Shown piece by piece: positions 53,800 to 62,890 of a DNA stretch of 64,000 bases. The stretch comes from Pseudoips prasinana (lineage: Eukaryota > Arthropoda > Insecta > Lepidoptera > Nolidae). The position numbers were made by a program, and so were the translations under genes. Position 1 is the first letter of the stretch. Every line of letters starts with the position of its first letter. The notes beneath the pieces are model-generated. The model was not told where the DNA came from. It was given only the letters and a program-made list of their open reading frames with translations, and ran no database searches. Location: the NCBI GenBank assembly GCA_951640165.1, contig OX621241.1:2304001-2368000 (forward strand), read 5' to 3'.

Positions 53800-54072
53800 A
53801 CTATTCTACTTATATTATTATTGCGAAAGTTTGTGAGTATCAATATGCATGTTTGTTACTTTTTCACGCAACACTTTGTTCGCACTTAGAAGGCTGTTTA
53901 GCTGTCATTTATTCATATGTTTAATGCAATAATGTATGTTTTGCCGTAACGGCCAGTTTCCGGGCCTAAAAAAATAAACAATAAAGTAAACAAAAAAACG
54001 GAACGGATTTTGATAAAATATTGTAGTTATATAGCTTATATATCTGAATGAAACATCGCGGGGCACAGCTAG
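53800..54072 (+). mobile_element. Hel-C-like Helitron, degraded
   Basis: ATTATTGCGAAAGTTTGTGA near the left; GAAACATCGCGGGGCACAG, CTAG (54069-54072), host T at the right. One strand of the GC hairpin is lost. Confidence 0.55.
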
Positions 54073-54093
54073 TTAGTTAGATATATAAAATAT

Positions 54094-54275
54094 TGACTGG
54101 TTTGTTGTTCTAGTGGTTAGTGACCTTAACTGCTACGTTGTTAATTACTGCATTACTGCAATTAATTACTGTACCTACTACTTACTGAGTTACTGTACTA
54201 ACTAAGAATGTTATCAATTGTCTAGTTGCTCTGCCTAGTTTGGGATAAGATGGCAGTGTGTTAGTTGTCCCTTAA
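54094..54275 (+). mobile_element. S4 SINE, degraded
   Basis: TGGTTTGTTGTTCTAGTGGT (box A), and the end AGTTTGGGATAAGATGGCAG, TGTGTTAGTTGTCCC. Box B is replaced by a CTGCATTAATTACTG-like repetitive stretch. Confidence 0.55.
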
Positions 54276-54279
54276 AAAA

Positions 54280-56235
54280 TAAAAGATTCCAAAATATATA
54301 AATAACTACCTTGTTAATTTATATATTTTGAATTTTTTTATATTTTTGCCTGCCCTATTTTAGTATTAATTATTTTTATGGACGAATAACCTAACAATCT
54401 ATTCATAAGTATGTATGCTTACGTCACCACTTTAGCAAATATGATATTCTGTAATTTTTTATCAAATTTGTATCGTTCTCATCCAATATTTTGTATTATT
54501 ATATTTAAGCTAAGTATATAATAATATACATATTTCTTGTTATTATCGTTTTACAGATATGTTTGTTCCGAATCAGGCTTGATTGAAATGGCAGGTGTCA
54601 GATTGGTATAAATTATATCAAAATCATTAACTTCCAAAGCGATAAAAATAACAATTTTATTGTCATGATACTCGCAAATTGCATTGTAAAGTCACCCTGT
54701 ATCCTACTATGGTGTAAAAGAAAAAATAAACCCTAGCCAATTTGGCATATTTTATTTATTCTAGAATACACTTTGCATAAAGTAACATGTCAAAAAACAC
54801 ATCAATATCACATTTTATTAGTACAAATAAACTTTGCTCTTTATAGACCGGAAAAATTGAATATTTACGAGGATTTCGTCATTTTGATGAGCAGCGCATG
54901 CAGGTTATTGACACCGACAGCCCGGTGAATTATTTATTGTAAATATAAATATAAATAATCATAATTACAGATTTGTGTCCTTTTTTTGTCAATGTATCGA
55001 TTATGTGTTGTGCAATATTGGTTTGATTAGTGACTCATAGATGGCATTTGGAATAGGTTTATTAGATTTCGTGGACATCGTTTCATTCAAGGAAAATATT
55101 ATAATAGAATTATTGGAGATATCCTCCATAAATTATGTTCAGATATTCTATAACCGTGACTAATTTATTTTAAATGTTTGGCAGTAACTCATTTACTTTT
55201 AAATTGGAATATCAATCTCTCTCATAAATTAAAGTTACGGATATTGTACACTGATTATTACAGAATGTAATTCCTCTTTTTTATTTTAATAGCGAAATAT
55301 TCCACGCTCTAGGCGCACGTGGCACGTGAATAGTTAAGGCTAATTAAGAATTAATTTAAAAATAGCAGAATTTTGATCTTGAAATAAAACGGATCGACGA
55401 AAAATTACATTAATATGATTATTAAAAGTTATAAGTCACTATTTAATCCGGAGATTCTGGCCAAGTGAATTCATTTTTATGGAGTTGATTTGCTTATACA
55501 AAGGCTGACATTACAATTTTATTCAAGGGTTAAATATTTTTTTTAATGAAAGGTAAAGCCTGGCCATGTCCTTAAACCTTTTCATTTTTATTGTAGGTAC
55601 TAGACATCGCACTTGATTGAAATTCGTCCATGAAGGTTCTATTGTCAAACATTAAAGTCAAATAATATTAATATTGTCAGTTTGTCAGTGTGTGAAAAGC
55701 ATGATAGTGTGAGTAATGTTTTTATGGTTAAAATAATTTATTTCTACTGACTATTATATAAAATTTTAGCTTTCTGCATTTCTCCATATGAATTTTAACT
55801 GTTTCAAATTTCATACTCCTTCGTCCGCGCAATTTTCGTAAAATGTACAAAGTTTTTACTTCACGTATTAAAATTACGATTTATATATCATATAGTAAAA
55901 TAATCGACCTTCTTTCAATTACAAAAAACATCGTCCTTATACCGCGCCTTAATCTAAACAGCAAAAACAAAACAAAAGTCAAAAACAAACGTAGATTCGC
56001 ATTTATATAAAGTGCAGTTCACATGACGGCAGCAGCGTGCCCGTGACAAGTTGTCACGTCACTCGGAACCAGAGCCGCAAGAAATTCGCCTCGCGACTGT
56101 TCACAAAGACTGCCACTCGGCCCGTCTGAGTTTTCAATTTAGTATTTTGTCGTTAATTATGTTTGGTTCATTATTAACATGACAGACGGATGGCGTTTTT
56201 TTATTAATATCTATTTTGTTCGGAACTGTTAAAAT
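54280..56235. other. No gene; long repeat-poor stretch
   Basis: The longest part of the window without recognised elements, apart from the repeat at 55795-55880. AT-rich, no good frame. A GC-richer islet at 56020-56110 has GTTGTCACGTCACTCGGAAC. Confidence 0.35.
55795..55880 (+). repeat. Repeat paired with 48790-48890
   Basis: AATTTTAACTGTTTCAAATT, GTCCGCGCAATTTTCGTAAA, AAAGTTTTTACTTCACGTAT. Confidence 0.5.
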
Positions 56236-56239
56236 ATGA

Positions 56240-56345
56240 AGTAATTTTTTTTTATGGACAACATTCGCACTAGGGAATTTTATCCCTTTGTCGCGGGGTA
56301 CTTTACAAACATATAATCGACGGACACAAATTGCATCCTCACAAC
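56240..56345 (-). mobile_element. S3 SINE 3' half
   Basis: GACAACATTCGCACTAGGGA, TCGCGGGGTACTTTACAAAC and ATAATCGACGGACACAAATT are the S3 3' half in reverse. Confidence 0.6.
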
Positions 56346-56459
56346 GCAATTCACAACTCACAACGACCTGCTCTCACCGGTCTCTCAAGTGAACGGGGGG
56401 TTAAGCATCTAGGGACGTGGTCAGTCTATTGATAGGTGACCGCCAAAGTGGTTTAATTG

Positions 56460-56738
56460 AAACACCTAACATAGATTGAGCAAAGGTTAAAATGGTCTTT
56501 ATTTTAACCTTTGTGTACGATATTTATTTCAACTATACCAAAATACATTAAACGATACGTTAAGGTTAAAGTAAGGTAAAATTTAACTTTTTAGAAAATA
56601 TATTGTTCTTTAATACGAGTATGCTTGGTTTATGTTTTGGTGTGATTTTGTATCGTATCGTTAAATTTGTTTATTTTGTGCAATCTGTACCTATGGACGG
56701 TAACGTCTGAAATATATTATTATTGTTATTATTATTAA
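56460..56738. mobile_element. Unclassified insert inside the 5S-SINE
   Basis: AAAGGTTAAAAT and ATTTTAACCTTT form a 12-bp hairpin near the left. ACGATACGTTAAGG and TATCGTATCGTTAA also occur. It ends in an (ATT)n run at 56715-56737. Identity unknown. Confidence 0.4.
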
Positions 56739-57059
56739 CTAGCTGTGCCTCGCGGTTTTACCCTAGTTAAACTTTATAAATTACCACAGCTCCTCCCCCG
56801 TAGGTAATAGCGTGATAATATGTAGCCTATATGTTGACTCGATCTCTTAGTAATATTCATGCAAAATTTGAAGTTAATCCATGCAGTACTTTTTGAGTTT
56901 AGCCCCGACATACGTACTGACAAACAGACACACAGACAAAAATTCTAAAAACTATATTTTTGGCTTCGATATCGATTGTAGATCACGCCACAAGTATCCT
57001 TTTAAAAATATATTCAAAGTACAGTTTTTACTTTCCTACGGTTTTATTATTTGTATAGA
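56739..57059 (-). mobile_element. Hel-A Helitron, full length
   Basis: CTAG (56739-56742) after host A, hairpin CTCGCGGTTTTACCC, interior as in other copies, end TTTGTATAGA (57050-57059) before host T. Confidence 0.8.
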
Positions 57060-57311
57060 TTTCTGAGCGCCTTCGGAGGATACTGCGTCCGGTCTCGGTA
57101 GTAGTCGTAAGACGACAGTCGTTAAACCACGTCAAAGGCCTACTGGGCGACTTGAACAAATCTTACAATACGGTAAACCCTGCCCATAGAGACAGATAAA
57201 GTAATCGCAATCTTTCTATGATTAACTTACTCTTATGGTTTTATGGAGTTTTCTTCCTCTTTCACAGTAAAAGCTTGTCACTTCTGTTTATGATTAGAAC
57301 ATTGGTGGTGT

Positions 57312-57415
57312 TACGGCTTCGTGCCCCGGGGTGCACGTAAAACAATCGGTCCTATGCCCGATCACCGGTCGTGCCATACCGCTCTCCCATCGGATTATGA
57401 AAGTTAAGCAAATAT
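57312..57415 (+). mobile_element. S6 SINE fragment, diverged
   Basis: CTTCGTGCCCCGGGGTGCAC, AATCGGTCCTATGCCCGATC resemble the mid-body of S6. Confidence 0.4.
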
Positions 57416-57494
57416 CGTTTTTCTGTGTGTAATAAAGCTGAAGAATAATAAAACCAGGTTACTCAAAAATATATTAAATCATGATTCTTGCTTG

Positions 57495-57635
57495 CTACAA
57501 GTGTGGTGCAGTGGATGTAGTAGCCGCCTCACTAATGCTTTTGCAATGTGTTTCGGGTTCGAACCCCACAGGACAATCTGTGTGACTTATAAATAGATAC
57601 GATTCGGATTATATTACGTGGTGCGGGCGATGTAT
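57495..57635 (+). mobile_element. S3 tRNA-derived SINE
   Basis: CTACAAGTGTGGTGCAGTGG (box A), TCGGGTTCGAACCCCAC (box B), GTGTGACTTATAAATAGATA, end CGTGGTGCGGGCGATG. Confidence 0.7.
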
Positions 57636-57637
57636 TG

Positions 57638-57687
57638 AAAATAAAAAAACGAGTGTGCTTTCTAAAGCACACTCGTTTTTTTATTTT
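57638..57687. repeat. Perfect hairpin, 24-bp arms
   Basis: AAAATAAAAAAACGAGTGTG then CTTT, loop CT, then the exact reverse complement. A U-rich 3' side means it could act as a terminator-like RNA hairpin, but nothing shows it is transcribed. Confidence 0.85.
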
Positions 57688-57759
57688 TAGTACTTAAATA
57701 ATGACATAATTGAACTTGAATAATAGTATAATTGGCTTTTGAAAGTCTTACAATCATTT

Positions 57760-58060
57760 AGAATAGTAGAGCAGCAACAAAACGTCGGACCGACACGGGA
57801 ACATTAGAAAGAGAACTAAACAATTAACCCCCTCCCACCGACTCAACAAAGACGCATCAAAGAAAGTCCTCACGTATGCACTTGATCGGGCGGTGCACTA
57901 ACGTGACGGCCATCGATTGTTGGGGGGCGAGGAGTGGGAGTAGGGGGAAGAAAGCTTTAAAAACACAGAGAGCCAGCGGCGTCTCAGCGACGGCCCAATA
58001 CGTCCCCGGCCGGCCGTCGATTACGAACGCTGCATACGGAGGGTTGGCAACATGTTACGG
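57760..58060 (+). promoter_or_regulatory. Possible GC-rich promoter-like islet
   Basis: Single-copy, GC-rich sequence. A TATA-like CTTTAAAAAC (57955-57964) lies about 30 bp before an initiator-like TCAG (57984-57987) in GGCGTCTCAGCGACGG. The 68-codon frame starting at 57876 lacks any domain. This is inference from spacing only. Confidence 0.2.
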
Positions 58061-58089
58061 GGAATTTTTGCTTAAATTTTAGATTGAGT

Positions 58090-58290
58090 TTTGAATTGAA
58101 TGTTTTTTTTCTGTGTAACATACATAATTATTGGCATTCCTTTGGGGTATGTAAGCCCGCCTCAAATGCTATGAAGGCAAATGACATGATGTTTTATTTC
58201 ACTGATTATTATAAAAGCTTTTGTGTACTTCCTTAAGTAATAGTAAGCTGATATTAGTTATGCAGATAATAAAGAAAATTAAATATTAAA
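58090..58290. other. No feature recognised
   Basis: AT-rich spacer. Confidence 0.3.
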
Positions 58291-58295
58291 AAGTT

Positions 58296-58362
58296 AAACA
58301 CCCCATCTCATCCCGAGGGGGCGTTGAAAACGACCCGAGGGAATATCTACCAGAGGATATGA
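58296..58362 (+). mobile_element. RS fragment
   Basis: ACACCCCATCTCATCCCGAG, GGGAATATCTACCAGAGGAT followed by a short GATGATG-like tail. Only the middle of RS. Confidence 0.65.
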
Positions 58363-58399
58363 TGTTGATGATATACAAAAAAAAATACGGTTGTGCTTT

Positions 58400-58885
58400 C
58401 GACCGACAATCGACGACGGATGGCTATGAGAAAAAGAGAGAAATGATATGTGAGGCCGCAATTCTCCCTTCATCATTACAGCCAAATACGTCCACTGTTG
58501 GACAAGCCTCCCTCAAGAATCGTCTTGCGGGGATATGCCATAATCGCCACGCTTGGCAGGCGGGTTGGCGATCGCAGTAAGATGGTCATAGTAATCAGAA
58601 GGAAGCTGCTGCCCATCCTCTGGTAGATATTCCCTCGGGTCGACTTCTACGCCCCCCACGGGATGAGATGGGGTGATGATATTCTGATTCTGATATTTGT
58701 CGCCGTCACCACACAGCAGATTCTCCCTTACACCTACGGTAATATACGAAACGTAACTCTCTCTCCTTCTATTTCCCCTAACATATATCTCCCTCTAGTC
58801 CATTCGCGCCGCTTGATCACACTTTTCGTAACGTTATTTTAACGCATTTACCAGCTTACTCCCTAAGTCAAGGGCGCGTAAAGTT
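58400..58885 (+). repeat. AG-rich repeat interrupted by RS copy D
   Basis: GGCTATGAGAAAAAGAGAG before RS; TTACACCTACGGTAATATAC, ACTCTCTCTCC and CGCATTTACCAGCTTACTCC after it. Confidence 0.7.
58471..58719 (-). mobile_element. RS element, copy D (full length, minus)
   Basis: The minus strand starts CTGCTGTGTGGTGACGGCGA and ends GGCTGTAATGATG. ATTCTCCCTT is duplicated at 58461-58470 and 58720-58729. It has roughly ten differences from copies A-C, so it is somewhat older. Confidence 0.9.
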
Positions 58886-58919
58886 TTACTTCAAAAATTC
58901 GAACGGTAAATAAACATAA

Positions 58920-59060
58920 AAAAGGTTTTTATTGACGTAGACTTTAAAAAAGCGCTTGTAAATAGTCAGAACATGTTTGTAGTAATATAATTAAGTACAC
59001 AAAATTATTTCTAGTTACATAGATATTTAGGTACACGGATTGTATGAAAACAAATTTATT
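58920..59060 (-). mobile_element. LINE 3'-UTR end (AATAAAAGCC type)
   Basis: AAAAGGTTTTTATTGACGTA, AAGCGCTTGTAAATAGTCAG match 31440 in the same orientation. Confidence 0.6.
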
Positions 59061-59064
59061 TCAT

Positions 59065-59438
59065 AATAGCATTGATATTTAGCTAGCTTGTATTAAGTTA
59101 TTGTCAAATATATTTTTATAATATATTTGACTGCAAGAAATATATTTAATAAATATATTTTTTGCCGTCAGTACGTTGTACGGAACATAAGCTCGCTTGT
59201 AATATAACATTCGTTATTTTTCACCACCTCTTAGTATTGATTAGTGCTCATTGGCGTCAGCAATGCAGGTGGCAATGTAACGCGCACTATACGTTTGACT
59301 CGCGCAGGTTATAGTGAAGATATTAGGGGCATTTTCTTTTAAGATGACGTGTCACTGGTATATAATATTGCTGCTTGTCTGAATGTGTATTTCATCGATA
59401 GGTACCGTAGCATGATGTAGATGCTGTGTGGTGATGTC
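59065..59438. other. No feature recognised
   Basis: AT-rich spacer. ATATATTTTTATAATATATTTG and variants recur within 59105-59165. Confidence 0.3.
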
Positions 59439-59439
59439 A

Positions 59440-59830
59440 AAAATTATTTATTCAATCAAAAATTTACATTTATGTGGAATAGTCATATTTTTTTTACCCT
59501 ACCGTGCAGTGCATGACGTTGCAGCTTCTGAGAAACACTGCCAGACAACTCAGTAGGAATCCTTTTTTAAAATAAAATATAGAATTATGATTGATTACAA
59601 TCATGTGTGTTGACTTGGAACAACTCAATCCCAAGCACTTTTATCACTTAAATAATCAGAATTGTTCAAATTGTGTAGCAATTGTAAATAATCAGAAATT
59701 TTGTAATATGCCCATATTACAAAATTTCTGATTATTTACAATTGCTACACAATTTTGCTTTAATAATTCTTTTTAACTTATTCGTAGACAATTCTCTAAT
59801 ATCTTTGGGAAGTTTGTTATAGAATCTATC
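59440..59830 (-). pseudogene. Jockey-like LINE end with an in-place palindrome
   Basis: On the minus strand the 3' UTR and last codons match 34587-35000 (LPKDIRELSTNK, then KRIIKAKLCS in sense). A foreign-looking 87-bp hairpin at 59668-59755 disrupts the KLCSRAYYKISDY codons. The arms (43 bp, perfect, loop CC) are made of this LINE's own sequence in both orientations. Confidence 0.8.
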
Positions 59831-59854
59831 TATAGAATCGGCAACCAATATCAA

Positions 59855-59975
59855 AATATCTATGTTACTAGAAATAATAATACTACTAACTATATTACTA
59901 CAAACATGTTCTGACTATTTACAGGCTCTTTTTTAAAGTCTACGTGAATAAAAGCCTTTTTTATTTCATTTTATT
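59855..59975 (+). mobile_element. LINE 3'-UTR end (AATAAAAGCC type)
   Basis: ACATGTTCTGACTATTTACA, TCTACGTGAATAAAAGCC, then a T/A-rich tail. The plus orientation puts it head-on to the Jockey-like copy just before it. Confidence 0.65.
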
Positions 59976-60009
59976 TTATTTATTTATTTCATGTTATTTT
60001 AATATCTTT

Positions 60010-60215
60010 ACACCATCTCATCCCATGGGGGGCGTAGAAGTCAACCCGAGAGAATATCTACCAGAGGATTGGCAGCAGCTTCTTTCTGAGTACTATAAAC
60101 ATCATACTGCGCCAAGCCGTCACCAAGCGCAATGATTATAGCATATCCCGCCATGATGATTCTTGAGGGTGGTTTTGTCCAGCAGTGAACTTCTTTTGGC
60201 TGTTATGATAAAGTT
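60010..60215 (+). mobile_element. RS element, older copy
   Basis: CACCATCTCATCCCATGGGG, GGAATATCTACC-like block, TTCTTGAGGGTGGTTTTGTC, GTGAACTTCTTTTGGCTGTT. The first ~45 bp are missing. Confidence 0.7.
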
Positions 60216-60336
60216 GTAGATACCCATTATGTTATTTAGTTGTAAGCCATAACTAAAATAACTACATATACTTAGTAGTTTAAGTTAAGGTAGGTTACGA
60301 TGGAATTGACATGTACTTAATGTATAATTTCTGACA

Positions 60337-60584
60337 GTCACCGTAGCCCAGTTGGTAGTGCTCCTGCCTACGAAGCTGGTGGTCCTGGGTTCGAATCCCG
60401 TTAAGTGCAAATATTTATCACACAAATATTTGCTTCTGAGTCATGGATGTTTTCTATGTATTTAAGTATTTATCTATCTATATAAGTATGTATATCGTCG
60501 CCTGGTACCCATAGTACAAGCTTAGCTTAGTTTGGGGCTAGGATGATCTGTGTGACATTGTCCCGAGATATTATTATTATTTTA
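60337..60584 (+). mobile_element. S1 tRNA-derived SINE
   Basis: GTCACCGTAGCCCAGTTGGT (box A), GGGTTCGAATCCCG (box B), body to TTGTCCCGAGATATT and (ATT)n. The only plus-strand S1. Confidence 0.85.
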
Positions 60585-60589
60585 TAAAA

Positions 60590-60868
60590 ATTATATAAAT
60601 AAATAGAAAAAATATACTAATTCAAAAAAGACATTAATGAAAATCCGCAACCATATTAATGAAACACAAAGTAATTTGAGTAATAAACAAGCCGGGTTCG
60701 GTGTTTGACACATACTTTCTGCAACTAAGTTTAATTTGAAAACTTCACTCCGGCGCTAATTTCGTGTGACGCTTAAGACAAGCCGACCGGCCAGACATAG
60801 AGGTGTGTACACATTAGGTAATGGAACCTATAAAAACAGAAGCTATCTAAACTAATCATTATTTATGA
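60590..60868. other. No feature recognised
   Basis: Spacer with no repeat match. Confidence 0.3.
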
Positions 60869-60870
60869 CG

Positions 60871-61130
60871 GCCCTGTTGGCGTGGTTGGTAAATGCTTGC
60901 TTTTCACGCCGGAGGTCGTGGGTGCGATTCCCACCCAGGGCATATATTTGTGTGCATGAACATGTCTGTTTGTCCTGAGTCTGGGTGTAATTATCTATAA
61001 GTATGTATTTACAAAAGTAGTATAATATTTGGTGCATCAGTTCTCTTCTGATTTCTATAGTACAAGCTATGCTTAATTTGAGATCAGATGGCCGTGTGTT
61101 AATAATGTCCCAGTATATTATTATTATTAC
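60871..61130 (+). mobile_element. S2 tRNA-derived SINE, full length
   Basis: GCCCTGTTGGCGTGGTTGGT (box A), GTCGTGGGTGCGATTCCCAC (box B), TTTGTGTGCATGAACATGTC, end AATAATGTCCCAGTATATT and (ATT)n. The reference copy for S2. Confidence 0.9.
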
Positions 61131-61133
61131 ATA

Positions 61134-61621
61134 CTAGCTATGCTCCGCGGTTTCACCCGCGTTAGTTTTGGCGTAAAAGAGTAACTAACATACATCCATA
61201 CTCACACTCTTTCGCATTTATAATATTAGTAGGGTGTGTACAGATGCCAGCACGTCAAGCTACCCCAATCTGTCAAATTTCCCTAATTGAAAGTGAACCT
61301 TATACGTATGTGATAAAGTAAAAAATCTATAAAAGAAATTTGACAGATTGGGATAGCTGGATGTGCTGGCGTCTGTACCTATAGTGGTTTTGGCAGTGCA
61401 CGCCGGAATAGTTCGCAGATTGTTTCCTACTTACTTGACACTTATCGTCATATTTTGGAAAATTCACACAATATATCTTAATAAATTGTAGCCTATATGT
61501 TATTCTGATGTATAAACTATATTATTGTAAAGTTTCATAAAAATCATTCAGTAGTTTTTACGTAAAAGAGTAACAAACATCCCTCCATTCTTACAAACTT
61601 TCGCTTTTATAATATTTGTAG
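61134..61621 (-). mobile_element. Hel-C Helitron with an M2 MITE inside
   Basis: CTAG (61134-61137) after host A, hairpin CCGCGGTTTCACCCGCG, interior matching 12204-12570, and AAACTTTCGCTTTTATAATA at the far end. Confidence 0.8.
61241..61375. mobile_element. M2 MITE with a confirmed empty site
   Basis: Ends CAGATGCCAGCACGTCAAGC and (reverse complement) CAGACGCCAGCACATCCAGC. TA at 61239-61240 and 61376-61377. The Hel-C copy at 12204 has a single TA at the same point, proving a TA-duplicating insertion. Confidence 0.9.
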
Positions 61622-61629
61622 AACAATTT

Positions 61630-61995
61630 GTACTCCATACAATGTGATAGTGATCGTCCAAACCACTCCTGTATGGCGTATCAGGACTTTTTACTATAAC
61701 TGAAAGCTGTTCTTTGTATCGAGTAAAATCACTGCTTAGTCCTGTTTTTACTGTCAAAACGTGTTGTTGGGTGGCATAAGTAAAGTTTTAAGCTTTAAAT
61801 TAGTCTGTCATTTGTATGGTAGCTGTTTGAATTTGTTGTTTACTGTGCACTAGCTGTCATGGCGACTTGCAAACTAATCAACGACCTATCATTCCATTTA
61901 CGTTACTGTTATTGGATTGGTTACTTTTGAATTATATTATATCAGGGCAGTTAACTAGGTTATAAACTGAGCTAGATTATAAGCTGACGGAGAAG
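61630..61995. other. No feature recognised
   Basis: Spacer; a 69-codon minus frame without features. Confidence 0.3.
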
Positions 61996-61997
61996 GA

Positions 61998-62487
61998 AAA
62001 AAACCGACCAAGTGCGAATCGTACTCACACACGAAAGGCTCCGTACCATTATCTATAAAAACGAACAAAATAAAAAACTTGTGTGTACTTATGTACACGC
62101 GTTAGAAGTTATACTTCTTAATATACAACTTGAACATAGTTATCAATTTTCATACCACCTAGAACTAACTTCATGCTATTAAATTTTTTGGTGTCGGTGT
62201 GCGCGCGCATCGTAAAAATTCACTCTCATAATTTTTCTCCATCGCGCCAAAAGAAGTATAACTTCAAAAATCACGTTTATTGTATGGGAGCCTCCTTAAA
62301 TTATTATTTTAGTTTTTATTGTATTTGTTGTTATAGCGGCAACAGAAATATATCATCTGTGAAAATTTCAAGTGTCTAACTATAACGGTTCATGAGATAC
62401 AGCCTGCTGACAGACGGACAGACAGACAGACATCGAAGTCTTAGTAATAGGGTCCCGTTTTACCCTTTGGGTACGGCACCCTAAAAA
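61998..62487 (+). repeat. GGCCAAGTGCGAGTCGG repeat, long form
   Basis: AAACCGACCAAGTGCGAATC at the left, GACAGACGGACAGACAGACA and GGTACGGCACCCTAAAAA at the right. It includes the GAAGTTATACTTCTT block at 62105-62265. Confidence 0.65.
62105..62265 (+). repeat. GAAGTTATACTTCTT inverted-repeat block
   Basis: GAAGTTATACTTCTT (62105-62119) and its reverse complement (62251-62265). The core matches 33876-34113 in reverse, without that copy's internal duplication. Similarity extends beyond the left repeat, so these may not be true ends. Confidence 0.6.
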
Positions 62488-62488
62488 C

Positions 62489-62555
62489 GAAGACGCAGCG
62501 TGGTCCTACAACATGGACCGATGATCTTGCGAGGGTCGCTTGAAGTTGCTGGATG
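62489..62555 (+). pseudogene. RTE ORF2 fragment cut by the CR1-like LINE
   Basis: AGACGCAGCGTGGTCCTAC, TGGACCGATGATCTTGCGAG encode a damaged version of the RRSVGRP...WTDDLARVA block of RTE. The match stops at TGCTGGATG, exactly where the CR1-like tail begins. Confidence 0.7.
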
Positions 62556-62890
62556 TAAAGTAAAGTAAAGTAAAATACTCTTTATTGTACACCATAACTT
62601 AAAATTAAAAAAAGAGCATACATAAATTAAGTACAAAGGGCGGTCTTATCGCTACTGCGATTTCTTCCAGACAACCAATTATGGAGTGGATAGATTAAGG
62701 AAAGGGAAAACAGGGTAGGTAGGTGTAACAATAGGTCAACTTAATGTAAACATAAACTTATACAAATTAATAACAAAAAGTAAAAAAAGAAATTCATAGA
62801 ATAATTTTAAAAAAAGTCTATAAAAGCAGGAATGCGCGAGAAAAAAAAACCAAAGGCGACAGCGGTAAATAAATATGCTTATACAGTAGT
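62556..62890 (-). mobile_element. 3' UTR and (TTTAC)n tail of the CR1-like LINE
   Basis: TAAAGTAAAGTAAAGTAAAA at the left is a (TTTAC)n tail on the minus strand, followed by a CTTTATTGTACACCATAA block. It joins directly to the coding frame. Confidence 0.8.

Larger units (their letters stand above)
56364..57180 (+). mobile_element. 5S-SINE split by insertions
   Basis: Head at 56364-56455: CTCACCGGTCTCTCAAGTGA, GGTTAAGCATC (box A), TTGATAGGTGACCGCCAAAG (box C, one change). Body resumes at 57061 with TTCTGAGCGCCTTCGGAGG. Between them lie a 56460-56738 stretch of unknown type and a Hel-A copy. Confidence 0.75.
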
